Shown: positions 45,301-53,899 of the stretch, one piece after another
Layout of the letters: each line of letters starts with the position of its first letter
Position numbering within the stretch: position 1 is the stretch's first letter
Source: Acanthornis magna
Lineage: Eukaryota; Chordata; Aves; Passeriformes; Acanthizidae
Direction of reading: 5' to 3'
DNA length: 64,000 nt
NCBI GenBank assembly: GCA_036785705.1
Contig: JAWUZG010000352.1
Span: 310,001 to 374,000 of the forward strand
Program-made: the position numbers and the translations under genes
Notes under the pieces: model-generated
Told to the model about the DNA's origin: nothing
The model's database searches: none
The model's input: only the letters and a program-made list of their open reading frames with translations

Positions 45301-47053
45301 GAAGGGCTGTCCGTGAGGAGTTGGGTTTGTCCACCCCCTTCGGGTGTCACCAAGTTGTTGACGGGTAGGGTCAAGGTGACGTTGCCACCTCCGGGTAATT
45401 TGACCACGCCGCTCGTGGTCGTCGTCGTCGTTGTCGTCGCCGTTTTCTGCGCCGGCGCCGGTTTGATGGGCACGGGTTTGTGCGAGGAAGAGGAAGGCGT
45501 GAGGATGGCTTGGTTGGTGCCAGGGATGATCTGGATCTGGTTGGGCTGCACCTGGATGGTCTGAGCCCCGCCGGCACCGCCTGGTACTGAATGTTGGAGG
45601 AGGAGGAGGATGAAGATGAAGAACGGGAGGTTTTGTTGAGCACCGCCGGGTTCTGGATGGCGAAAACCAACTGCCCCCGGGGTAGGAGGTCCCAACTTGG
45701 GATCCCTGGATCTGGAAGAGGTTCCCTTTGGAGGACAGGATGCCGATGCTGTTTTTGGCCGAGGCCAGGGGCAGCGGGGCGGGTTTGATGGGCACCAGCT
45801 TGCGAGGGGCCGGCTGCGGAGGGGCCGGCGGCGTCACGGCAGCTTCCACGGCGGGGGGACCGATCTTGCTACATGTGGCTGCCAGCAGGGCCAGGGGAGA
45901 GGGCTGCGAGTCCTGGGGAGAGAGGGGAGGTCGGTGGTTGTGTTCACGAGGCTCCCCTCGTTAAGGGAGACATTAATTATTTGTGGGATCGAGGAATTCC
46001 GAGGAAATGTGAAAATCTCGGAGATGGTCCAGCCCAGAGCACGGCGCTGAGTGCCACATCCAATATTTCCCTAAAAACCTCCAGGGATGGGGACTCCTCC
46101 TCCTCCCTGGGCAGCCCATCCCAATCCCTGATTTTTCTGTGAAAAAATTCCTCCTAATGTGTGCTTTTACCAGTGGTGACATCAGGCTGGTGACAGTTTT
46201 TAAATCCTATCCCCATGTCCTCAAAACCATCACAAAGCTATGGATATCAAGGAAGCTTCCCCATCCCAATCCCTGATTTTTCTGTGAAGAAATTCCTCCT
46301 GATGTGTGCTTTCAGGAGTGGTGATTTCAGCTTTTAAATCCCAATCTGTGTCCTTAAAACCATCACAAAGCTATGGATATCAAGGAAGCTTCCCCATCCC
46401 AATCCCTAATTTTTTCTGAAGAAATTCCTCCTGATGTGTGCTTTTAGCAGAGGTGACATCAGGCTGGTGACAGTTTTTAAATTCCATCTTCATGCATTTA
46501 AAACCATCACAAAGCTATGAGGATTTCCCTCGGAATCAGAATCCCAAACCCACCCCGAGATATTGCCAGAAACGTGAGAGACCCTCAGGGAGGAGGAACA
46601 CCACTGGGATCAGGACTAGGAATGAGCTCCAGGGGCTGTTCTGGATGCTCCTGAATCCTCCTGGACCCTCCTGGACCCTCCTGAATCCTCCTGGATCGTC
46701 CTGAACCCTCCTGAATCCTCCTGGACCCTCCTGGATCCTCCTGAATCCTCCTGGATCCTCCTGGACCCTCCTGAATCCTCCTGGACCCTCCTGGATCCTC
46801 CTGAATCCTCCTGGATCCTCCCGAACCCTCCCGAATCCTCCTGAATCCTCCCAAACCCTCCTGAATCCTCCTGGACCCTCCTGGATCCTCCCGAACCCTC
46901 CCGAATCCTCCCGAATCCTCCCAAACCCTCCTGAATCCTCCTGGACCCTCCTGGATCCCAGGAGAAATCCTGAGGATGATCTGGACTCACCTGGGCGGCC
47001 GAGGCTGCAGGCTGCAGGTATTCGCTGGGGCTGACGGCAGCAGTGGCAGCCAT
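30218..47053 (-). CDS. SP2: SP2 transcription factor, six coding exons
   Basis: SP2 is a nuclear Sp/KLF-family zinc-finger protein that acts at many CCAAT/GC promoters. Coding exons 46991-47053, 44964-45912, 40560-40860, 35469-35643, 32389-32581 and 30218-30318. In order: start [20 protein letters not shown]; a long Ser/Thr/Gln-rich activation region including [20 protein letters not shown] and [20 protein letters not shown]; the Buttonhead box CTCPNC in exon 5; three C2H2 fingers ([60 protein letters not shown]), ending HLVTKNL-stop as in human SP2. The frame is broken by two one-base losses in exon 3 and a phase mismatch at the exon 5/6 junction; allowing for those, about 594 residues (human 613). 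Human SP2 has MSDPQTS before MAATAAV; no such in-frame ATG is seen here. Identity is certain, intactness is not. Confidence 0.95.
30390..32385. repeat. GGGTGAATTTCCCAGGATTT array, SP2 intron before the last exon
   Basis: Units of 20-30 bp (GGTGAATTTCCCGGGATTTG), later GGGGTGCGATTTGGGTGAAT. Superimposed are copies of the exon 6 donor edge: CCCCAGACCTGTGTGTG at 30657, 31084 and 31352 (junction), and diverged copies near 30527, 30758, 30938 and 31555. Confidence 0.95.
32389..32581 (-). CDS. SP2: SP2 exon 6, zinc fingers 1 and 2
   Basis: Acceptor CCGCAG, donor CACACAG|GTCTGG. Encodes AGRSRKKKH, then fingers [20 protein letters not shown] and [20 protein letters not shown]. It opens in phase 0 while exon 5 ends in phase 2, so one base is missing at or near this junction. 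Confidence 0.93.
32600..35465. repeat. CCAAACTCACCCATTCCCAC array, SP2 intron between exons 5 and 6
   Basis: Around one hundred units of 25-30 bp (not counted exactly). The sense strand of most units contains GGTGAGTTTGG, matching the real exon 5 donor GAG|GTGAGTTCGGGG and its first ~30 intron bases. CTTGTTCCTG(C/T)TTTTTGACA is a second recurrent sub-unit. Confidence 0.96.
35469..35643 (-). CDS. SP2: SP2 exon 5 with Buttonhead box
   Basis: Acceptor CCGTGCAG, donor AAGAG|GTGAGT. Encodes [20 protein letters not shown] through [20 protein letters not shown] and [21 protein letters not shown] is the Btd/CXCPXC box found in Sp factors just before the fingers. Confidence 0.95.
35644..35920. other. 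Non-repetitive SP2 intron segment
   Basis: AT-richer intronic sequence between exon 5 and the cassette exon candidate. No other feature recognised. Confidence 0.5.
35921..35974 (-). CDS. SP2: Candidate 54-nt in-frame cassette exon of SP2
   Basis: The minus strand has two CTGAC branch-point-like motifs (TTGCTGACGCTGACCCC), a pyrimidine tract, CTTTCCAG, 54 bases, then GTAAGT, a near-perfect donor. Inserted between exons 4 and 5 (both sides phase 1) it reads [18 protein letters not shown] without a stop and keeps the frame. I do not recognise it as a standard SP2 exon; it could be alternative or lineage-specific, or a chance combination of good splice signals. Confidence 0.45.
36067..36114. repeat. 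(GGA)n microsatellite
   Basis: A pure GAGGAG run of about 45 bases just upstream (sense direction) of the cassette exon candidate. Confidence 0.9.
36215..37725. repeat. GAGTGTCCTGGATGGGATTG array, SP2 intron 4
   Basis: Units of 15-30 bp made of GTGTCCTGGATGGGATTGTC and CTGGCTGGGAATGTCC. Confidence 0.95.
37726..38080. other. Non-repetitive GC-rich intronic island
   Basis: Contains GTAATTAAAATCC, GCGGCCGC and GGAGGGAGATAAAATCCC. No exon recognised. CpG content and unique sequence make an internal regulatory element possible. Confidence 0.3.
38085..39122. repeat. GAGGGTCATTTTTTGGGAAT array, SP2 intron 4
   Basis: Units of about 35-40 bp with CCCTGCAGTGAGGGTCA and TGGGAATGCTGATCCCTGG. Confidence 0.95.
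39123..40548. repeat. CCCTGTCACCGTGTCCCCTC array, SP2 intron 4
   Basis: Units of about 40-55 bp (CTCAGGACACTCCAGGAGCC, CCCTCCAGAACCTCCAGG). Includes one 46-bp copy of the exon 4 end plus donor at about 40381-40426. Confidence 0.95.
40560..40860 (-). CDS. SP2: SP2 exon 4
   Basis: Acceptor CCCTCCAG, donor GCGCAG|GTGGGT. Encodes [20 protein letters not shown], then [20 protein letters not shown] and [20 protein letters not shown], very close to mammalian SP2. Confidence 0.95.
40865..41060. other. Non-repetitive SP2 intron 3 segment
   Basis: AT-rich intronic sequence with no recognised feature. Confidence 0.5.
41061..41640. repeat. ~213-bp AT-rich tandem repeat, three copies
   Basis: The landmark ATTGGACCCCAATT recurs at 41101, 41312 and 41527 (spacing 211 and 215). 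Units contain ACTTTCAGCTGATGATG and GGATTTCCTCTCAGAGG. Possibly derived from an older interspersed element; not identified. Confidence 0.9.
41641..44940. repeat. ~100-170-bp composite array copying the SP2 exon 3 donor, SP2 intron 3
   Basis: Units contain CTCCTAAATCCTGGGCGAGA, AATCAGAGCAGATCCC, GGGATCATCACCTGGGTGGG and CCAACCACCAGAGACCCC. On the sense strand CCCACCCAGGTGATGATCCC equals the true exon 3 donor. The fullest copies (near 41840 and 42440) extend through AEPTPTQ codons. Confidence 0.95.
44964..45912 (-). CDS. SP2: SP2 exon 3, activation domain (two apparent one-base losses)
   Basis: Acceptor CTCCCCAG, donor ACCCAG|GTGATG. Starts [20 protein letters not shown], then [20 protein letters not shown] and SYPGG. 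The frame then shifts: [12 protein letters not shown] to NIQYQAVP is in a second frame, and [20 protein letters not shown] to the exon end ([12 protein letters not shown]) in a third. The shifts map to the C5 run at 45674-45678 and the C4 run near 45566-45569, each one base short of the expected codon. A serine run (from AGG/AGA repeats) and a threonine run lie within. Length 949; 951 would be in frame. Confidence 0.94.
45913..46030. other. Unique SP2 intron 2 segment
   Basis: Non-repetitive sequence between the exon 3 acceptor and the CR1-like fragment. Confidence 0.5.
46030..46170 (+). mobile_element. CR1-type LINE 3' fragment
   Basis: Contains the hallmark avian CR1 string order: GAGTGCCACATCCAATATTT, AAAACCTCCAGGGATGGGGA, CCCTGGGCAGCCCATCCCAA and TGTGAAAAAATTCCTCCTAA. 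Only about 140 bp is present, non-coding and 5'-truncated as is usual for CR1. Confidence 0.8.
46171..46520. repeat. ~130-190-bp tandem repeat partly derived from the CR1 fragment
   Basis: Two further copies of CCCATCCCAATCCCTGATTT and GAAATTCCTCCTGATGTGTG (from about 46262 and 46396), each followed by ACCATCACAAAGCTATG and TCAAGGAAGCTTCC. The unit joins a CR1 piece to flanking DNA. Confidence 0.88.
46635..46965. repeat. CTCCTGGATCCTCCTGAATC array
   Basis: A 10-bp register repeat (CCTCCTGAAT / CCTCCTGGAC) ending about 25 bases from the SP2 exon 2 donor. Confidence 0.95.
46991..47053 (-). CDS. SP2: SP2 exon 2, first coding exon
   Basis: The exon spans 46991-47066: acceptor GACCCCACAG, 13 bases of 5' UTR, ATG, 21 codons, donor GCCCAG|GTGAGT. 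Encodes [23 protein letters not shown]. This ATG corresponds to Met8 of human SP2. Exon 1 offers no in-frame ATG (only GTG and an ATG followed shortly by TGA), so this start is chosen. Confidence 0.9.
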
Positions 47054-47066
47054 GCTGTCCCTCGAG

Positions 47067-47975
47067 CTGTGGGGTCAGAGAGGGGACAGATCAGCCGAGG
47101 GAGTCCCCAAAATGTCCCCAAACTGCTCAGGGGACACGGGGCTGTCCCTGGAGCTGTGGGGTCAGAGAGGTGACAGATCAGCCGAGGGAGTCCCCAAAAT
47201 GTCCCCAAACTGCTCAGGGGACATGGGGCTGTCCCTCAAGCTGTGGGGTCAGAGGGGACAGATCAGCCAAGGGAGTCCCCAAAATGTCCCCAAAGTGCTC
47301 AGAGGACACGGGGCTGTCCCTCGAGTTGTGGGGTCACATCAGGGACAGATCAGCCGAGGGGTTCCCCCTTGGGATGTCCCCAAACTGTCCCATCTCACTT
47401 GGGGGACATGGGGCTGTCCCTCGAGCTGTGGAGTCAGAGCGGGGATGGATCAGCCGTGGCATTCCCCTGGGATGTCCCCAAACTGTCCCCAAACTGCTCA
47501 GGGGACATGGGACTGTCCCTCAAGCTGTGGGGTCAGAGAGGGGACCGATCAGCTGAGGGAGTCCCCAAAATGTCCCCAAACTGCCAGGGGGATTTGGGGC
47601 TGTCCCTCGAGCTGTGGGGTCAGAGAGGTGACAGATCAGCTGAGGGATTGCCCCAGGATGTCCCCAAAGTGTCCCACCTCACTCAGGGGATATGGGGCTG
47701 TCCCTCGAGCTGTGGGGTCAGAGAGGTGACAGATCAGCCAAGGGAGTCCCCAAAATGTCCCCAAAATGTCCCACCTCGCTCAGGGGATATGTCCCTCAAG
47801 CTGTGGGGTCAGAGCGGGGATGGATCAGCCGTGGCATTCCCCTGAGATGTCCCCAAACTGCTCAGGGGACATGGGGCTGTCCCTCGAGCTGTGGGGTCAC
47901 AGCAGGGACAGATCAGCCAAGGGATTCCCTGGGATGTCCCCAAACTGTCCCACCTCACTCGGGATTGTCCCCAGG
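47067..47975. repeat. ~80-100-bp array copying the SP2 exon 2 acceptor
   Basis: Nine copies after the authentic exon, near 47150, 47237, 47320, 47422, 47520, 47607, 47701, 47790 and 47879. Each contains CTGTCCCTCGAGCTGTGGGG, which on the sense strand is CCCCACAG|CTCGAGGGACAG, the true acceptor with 12 exon bases. The rest is GACAGATCAGCCGAGGGA and GTCCCCAAAATGTCCCC. Confidence 0.95.
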
Positions 47976-48079
47976 GTGTCACCCACTCCCCGTTTTTTGG
48001 GTTTTGTTTGCCTCCAGAGGGAAATCCTGGGGAATATTCCCAAATTTCCCTCGTTTGGCTGCAGCCCTTGAGATGAAGG

Positions 48080-48150
48080 GACAGCCCCCCAAAAGTGACA
48101 GAGCCCCCCAAAAGTGACAGAGCCCCCCAAAAGTGACAGAGCCCCCCCAA
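48080..48150. repeat. Short CCCCCCAAAAGTGACAGAG repeat
   Basis: Four copies of an 18-19-bp unit. Confidence 0.85.
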
Positions 48151-48244
48151 AGAGCAGGTGTGCCCAGCGAGTCAAAATCCTCCTGTTTCCAGCCCAAAAT
48201 TTTCCCATTTCCAGCCAAAATCTTCCCAAAATTTAGTGAATTTT

Positions 48245-49800
48245 TTTGCTGGGAATGAAGAGCCACAGCCCAGGATCAGATGAAGGGAGGGATGATCCTG
48301 AGCTGTTCCAGCCCAAAATTAATTTGGATTTTTGCTGGGAATGGGGAAGATCAGCTGAAGGGATGATCCTGGGCTGTTCCAGCTCAAAATTAATTTGGAT
48401 TTTTGCTGGAAATGCAGAAGAGCAGCTGAAGTGATGATGGAGCTGTTCTAGCCCAAAATTAAATGGATTTTTGCTGGAAATGGGGAACAGCCAAATCCCA
48501 GGATGAGCTGAAGGGATGATCCTGGGCTGTTCCAGCCCAAAATTAATTTGGATTTTTCCTGGGAATGAAGAACCACATCCCAGGATGAGCTGAAGGGATG
48601 ATCCAACAGTTCCAGCCCAAAATTAAATGGATTTTTCCTGGGAATGGGGAAGATCAGCTGAAGGGACGATGGAGCTGTTCCAGCCCAAAATTAAGTGGAT
48701 TTTTGTTGGGAATGGGGAAAAACCACATCCCAGGATCAGCTGAAGGGGTGATCCAGCTGTTCCAGCCCAAAATTTAGAGATTTTTGCTCGGAATGGGGAA
48801 AAAAATACATCCCAGGATCAGCTGAAGGGATGATCCAGATGTTCCATCCCAAAATTAAGTGGATTTTTGATGGAAATGGGAAGAACCACATCCCAGGATG
48901 AGCTGAAGGGATGATCCAGATGTTCCAGCCCAAAATTAAATGGATTTTTGCTGGGAATGGGGAAAATCAGCTGAAGGGATGATGGAGCTGTTCCAGCCCA
49001 AAATAAAATGGATTTTTTCTAGAAATTAAGAGCCACATCCCAGCATCAGCTGAAGGGATGATCCTGGGCTGTTCCAGCCCAAAATTACATGGATTTTTTT
49101 TTGGGAATGGGGAAGAGCCACATCCCAGGATCAGCTGAAGTGATGATGGAGCTGTTCCAGCCCAAAATTAATTTGGATTTTTGCTGGAAATGGGGAACAG
49201 CCAAATCCCAGGATGAGCTGAAGGGATGATGGAGCTGTTCCAGCCCAAAATTAAATGGATTTTTCCTGGGAATGGGGAAAATCAGCTGAAGGGATGATCG
49301 AGCTGTTCCACCCCAAAATTCAGTGAATTTTTGATGGAAATGGGAAGAACCACATCCCAGGATAAGCTGAAGGGGTGATCCAGCTGTTCCAGCCCAAAAT
49401 TTAGAGATTTTTGCTCGGAATGGGGAAAAAAATACATCCCAGGATCAGCTGAAGGGATGATGGAGTTGTTCCAGCCCAAAATTAAATGGATTTTTGCTGG
49501 GAATGGGGAAAATCAGCTGAAGTGATGATGGAGCTGTTCCAGCCCAAAATAAAATTGATTTTTTCTAGGAATGAAGAGCCACATCCCAGGATCAGCTGAA
49601 GTGATGATGGAGCTGTTTCAGCCCAAAATTAAATGGATTTTTCCTGGGAATGAGGAAGAGCAGCTGAAGGGACGACGGAGCTGTTCCAGCCCAAAATTAA
49701 ATGGATTTTTGCTGGAAATGGGGAACAGCCAAATCCCAGGATGAGCTGAAGGGATGATCCAGCTGTTCCAGCCCAAAATTAAATGGATTTTTTTTTTTTG
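48245..49800. repeat. ~60-90-bp array with AGCTGTTCCAGCCCAAAATT, SP2 intron 1
   Basis: About twenty units with GATCAGCTGAAGGGATGATC, CCAGCCCAAAATTAAATGGA and TTTTTGCTGGGAATGGGG. Confidence 0.95.
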
Positions 49801-50690
49801 GGGAAATGGGGAAAAACCACATCCCAGGATCAGCCTCATCCCTTGGAAAAGGACATCCATTTCCTCGGAATTTCCCCAGAGCTGACAGTCCAAAACTGGC
49901 CTGGGATAAGAGGAAATATTCTTATCATTCCCAGGATTTCGTGGGGCTGCTCCATCCCTTTCCATCGGGCAGAGCTGAGGATGAAGAGCCCTGTTAAAAT
50001 CACAGGAATCAGGAAATTCCAAGAGAAAACTCGGAAAAATATCGGGAAAAATATTTATCCCGGAAAAAATAAATCGGGAAGGAAGCCTGGTGTGATCCTT
50101 CCACACTTTTCCCACTCCCAGTGGGAATCTGGGTGAAGAAAATCCTCTAAAATCCACGGAAAACTCCAAAAAAATCCCTCAGGATTAAGGATCCTGAGGG
50201 GAGACACCCCCGAGAGAAAAAACTCCGTTTTTTTGTGGGGAAAAAGGAGAATTCCAAGCCTAAAGGAGCTCAAGCACCTGCGGATTTCCATATCAACAGC
50301 AGGAAATCGGCAAAGCCTTGGGATAATCCCGGCCAGGATTTGTGGAGGGATTGGTTTAAAAATGGTTTAAAACCTTTCTCTGGGACAGGGGAGGATTTCA
50401 CCCACCTCGCCAGAATTCAGTTTGGGTTTTTTTTTAAATTTTTGGGTGTTTTGGGGGTGTTTGGGGAGAAGTAAAGAGGAGAAGAAGTTGAAATTCAGGG
50501 AGATGGGAAGGAGCTGCTCCTGGGATGGAGGGAATTGGAAATTGGATGGAGGAGTCAAACTTCCAGAAGCATCATTCCTTGTTTTCCTGAGAGGCTGAGG
50601 TCCACAACCTCAGGAATCAGAGATAATTCTGGGGATTTTTCCTTCTGCTGCATCCCCAGACTCGGGATGGGTCCTGCCAGGGCCTGAATC
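49801..50690. other. Non-repetitive SP2 intron 1 segment
   Basis: About 890 bp of intronic sequence without an exon, transposon or array that I could identify. Confidence 0.5.
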
Positions 50691-51640
50691 CCCCAGGGAA
50701 TGAATCCCACCAGGGAAAAAAGCTTAAATTCCACCAGGGGAATGAATTCCATGAGGGAAAACAACCCAAATTACTCCAGGGAAATTAATCCTATGAGGGA
50801 AAACAGCCCAAATTCCACCAGGGGAATGAATCCTATGAGGGAAAAAATCCCAAATTCCTCCAGGGGAATGAATCCCACCAGGAAAATGAATCCTATGAGG
50901 GAAAACAGCCCAAATCCCATCAGAGAAATTAATCCTATGAGGGAAAACAGCCCAAATTCCTCCAGGGAAATTAATCCGACAAGGGAAAAGCCCAAATTCT
51001 CCCAGGGGAATGAATCCCACCAGGAAAACAGTCCTAATTCCCCCAGAGGAGTGAATCCTACCAGGGAAAAAAGCCCAAATTACTCCAGGGGAATGAATCC
51101 CATGAGGGAAAACAATCCCAAATTACACCAGGGGAATGAATCCCATGAGGGAAAACAATCCCAAATTACACCAGGGGAATGAATACCACCAAGGAAATTA
51201 ATCCTATGAGGGAAAACAATCCCAAATTTCCCCAGGGGAATGAATCCCATGAGGGAAAAAAGCCCAAATCCCACCAGAGAAATTAATCCTATGAGGGAAA
51301 ACAGCCCAAATTCCCCCAGAGAAATTAATCCTATGAGGGAAAACAGCCCAAATTCCCCCAGGGGAATGAATCCCAACAGAAAAATTAATCTCATGAAGGA
51401 AAACAGCCCAAATTCCACCAGGGGAATGAATCTCATGAGGGAAATTAATCCCATGAGGGAAAACAGCCCAAATCCCACCAGGGGAATGAATCCTATGAGG
51501 GAAAACATCCCAAACTCTTCCAGGGAAATTAATCCCACCCAGGGGAATTAATCCCACCACGGAAATTAATCCCCCCAGTGGCGGAATTCCCCCAGGCCAA
51601 TGAACCTTTCCAAAGGAACGATCCCAAATCCCACCACGGG
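50691..51640. repeat. ~40-bp array with GAATCCTATGAGGGAAAACA, SP2 intron 1
   Basis: Units combine CCTATGAGGGAAAACAGCCC, AAATTCCACCAGGGGAATG and AAATTAATCC. Confidence 0.95.
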
Positions 51641-52142
51641 AACGAACCCCAACAAGAACCAGCCCGAATTCCTCTCCAAATCCCACGGGATTTGGGTCAA
51701 AATCCCCATCCCTACAGAGCCCCCAAATCACCGCCAGCCCCTCCATAGCCCCCCACAAACATCCTAAAATTGGGGCGGCTTCACTCAGACCCCGAAGCGA
51801 ACCCCACGTGTGCCCACCGTGACCCCCCGAGCATCCCGGGGACCCCCCGAGCATCCCGGGGACCCCCAGAACTGACCCCGCCACCCCCGGACCGGGATGA
51901 GGGGAAGACCCCCGAGGGGATCCCCCCAACTCCCCACACCGAGCCCCCCCCCCGGCCCCTCCGGGCGGTCCCGGGGGAGGCGGGTCCGAAAGGCCGGGCC
52001 CGCCCCCGACCGGGCCCCGGCGCCGGAAGCGCCGCCCGCCCGCCGGGCGCTGGGGGAGGGCGGGCCGGGGAGGCCGCAGGTCGCTCCCCGCCCCGGCGGC
52101 TCCCGAGCGGCCGCGCCCCGGCCCCGCTCCTCCCGCACTGAC

Positions 52143-52195
52143 CGGCCGGGGGCGGCGGCGGCTCCGTCCCGCTCACGGCGCCATCTTCCTCCGCC
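52143..52195 (-). other. SP2: SP2 exon 1 (5' UTR), approximate upstream end
   Basis: The minus strand reads GGAAGATGGCGCCGTGAGCG and GACGGAGCCGCCGCCGCC, then a GTCAGTG donor after 52143. The ATG here meets a stop after three codons. It sits at the edge of the CCAAT-rich promoter and a CpG-rich block (51830-52140, first part of intron 1). The transcription start is inferred, not seen. Confidence 0.5.
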
Positions 52196-52199
52196 GGGC

Positions 52200-52685
52200 A
52201 CCGCCCTGCCAGCCCCGCCCCACGCAGGGCTTCTGGCCAATCGCCGCTCGACTTTCCGGAGCTCTGGCCAATGGGTGGTGAGATGATGGAGAAGTGGCCA
52301 ATCCGCAGCGGGCTGGGAGTTGATTGACAGCTGCGCCGAGCAATAAGGCTCGTGATGGAGGGACAGCTCCGCCAATGGGCGCGGAGCTCCGAGATGACGG
52401 ACGGCAGCGGAGAGCCAATGGGAGGGCACAGTTTTGATTGACGGCGCAGACAGCCAATGGGCGCAAACCGAGCCGGTGGTTATCCGGTGTTTGATTGACA
52501 AGCCTTCAAAACGGGGGGGCGAACTTCCTCGTGGGCGGGATCCGCCCAAAACACGGTTTTTGATTGGCCGTGAGCAGTTTGATTGACAGACACATAGAAC
52601 AATGGAAAGCGCGAGGCGGCCGAGCTGCGCTTCTGATTGGCGGAGAGGGGGGTCTGAGCAGTTCAGACCTGGTGACGTCAGTGGG
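52200..52685 (-). promoter_or_regulatory. SP2 promoter: eight CCAAT boxes, four TGATTGAC motifs and a CRE
   Basis: CCAAT at 52237, 52268, 52299, 52372, 52415 and 52454; ATTGG at 52563 and 52636. TGATTGACAG (PBX-PREP/MEIS type) at 52321 and 52580, with close variants at 52435 and 52492. A full cAMP-response element TGACGTCA lies at 52673-52680. The elements alternate at roughly 30-60 bp. This block may also drive a plus-strand transcript. Confidence 0.75.
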
Positions 52686-52839
52686 GTCCCCCCGCAGGTG
52701 GGGTGTCCCGGGGATCCCCCCCTTCCCCCCCGCCCATCACGGGGCACCCCCAGACCCTCCGGGGCGGTCAGTGAGGAGGATCTGGGGGGCTCCGGGGGAA
52801 CCTCAACGCGATGGCGCCCAGCAGTGGCTCCTGAAGGTC

Positions 52840-53580
52840 CCCAAACCCCCCCGGAGTGGGGGGCACAGCGGAGTTTGGGGTGTCCGTCACCCTGCACAAG
52901 TCGGGGTGCCCCATCTCCCTCCAGGCCTCAGGGTGCTCAGAGGGGTTCAGGGTTCCTGGTCCCCTTACGGAGCTTGGGGTGCTCTGTGGGGGGGTCCCCA
53001 GTCCCCTCAGAGAGTTTGGGGGCGTTCTGGAGGAGTTTGGGGTGCCCACTCCCCTTGTCGTGCTCAGGGTGGATTAGGGGTCCCCAGTCCCTTGCAGAGG
53101 TTCGGGGGCTCAGGGCGCTCGGAGGGTTTTGGGGTGTTCAGGATGCCAGCAGGGAGGGGGATCCCCAATCCCGTTGCAGAGGTTGGGGTGCCCAAAAACG
53201 ATAGGGGGGTCCCCATCCCCTCTCAAACACCGCGGGGTGGCTCAGAGTCCCAGAAAGGCTCGGGGGTCCCCAATCCCCTCTCAAACATCGCGGCGTGGCT
53301 CAGGGTCCCAGAAGTGACAGGGGTCCCCAATCCCCTTACAGAGATTGGGGTACCCGAAAACGATGGGGGGTCCCCATCCCCTCTCAAACACCGCGGGGTG
53401 GTTCGGGGTCCCAGAAAGGACGGGGGTCCCCAATCCCCTTGCGCAGGTTGGGGTCCCCAAAGGCGACAAGGGGGTCCCCAATCCCCTCTCAGACACCGTG
53501 GGGTGGTTCGGGGTCCCAGAGCGGCTCGGGGGTCCCCATGTCCTCAAACACCGCGGAGTGGCTCAGTCTCAGTCCCACAG
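52840..53580. repeat. ~50-60-bp array with GGGGTCCCCAATCCCCTCTC
   Basis: Units with CAAACACCGCGGGGTGGCTC and GGGTCCCAGAAAGG; diverged copies at the 52.9-53.1 kb end. Confidence 0.9.
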
Positions 53581-53599
53581 CATCTCGGGGGTCCCCATC

Positions 53600-53890
53600 A
53601 GCCGTGACCCCATCCCCGCCGCCGGGGGTCCCTCCCTCGCCCTCCGCACGTCGCCCGTGTCCCCTGGGCCGTGCCAGCGCTGCCAGCCCGGGGGTGCCCA
53701 GCTGGCTCCAGCCCCCACGGGCCCGGCAGCTCCCACTGGAGCCAAATAATTGCTCGGTGCTTTGTTGTGCCGTGTCTGTGGCCGCGGGGCCTCCATTTGT
53801 GGGAACCTGCTGTGGCGAGAGCCTCCCTTTAATTAGCGCTCCGCTTAATCACCGCCCGCCACCGCCACCGGCGCCGCGACCCCCGCCCCG
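53600..53890. promoter_or_regulatory. Candidate conserved non-coding element A
   Basis: A non-repetitive island between arrays, with AAATAATTGCTCGGTGC, CTTTGTTGTG (SOX-like), CCTTTAATTAGCGCTCC and GCTTAATCACC (homeodomain-like). No coding potential seen. Conservation is not tested here. Confidence 0.35.
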
Positions 53891-53899
53891 CCACCCCAA

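Noticed and set aside
51781..52176. SP2 start at MSGTEPPPPPAGQ in exon 1
   Set aside because: The first codon is GTG, not ATG, and the nearby ATG is followed by a stop after three codons; the exon 2 ATG (MAATAAV) is better supported.
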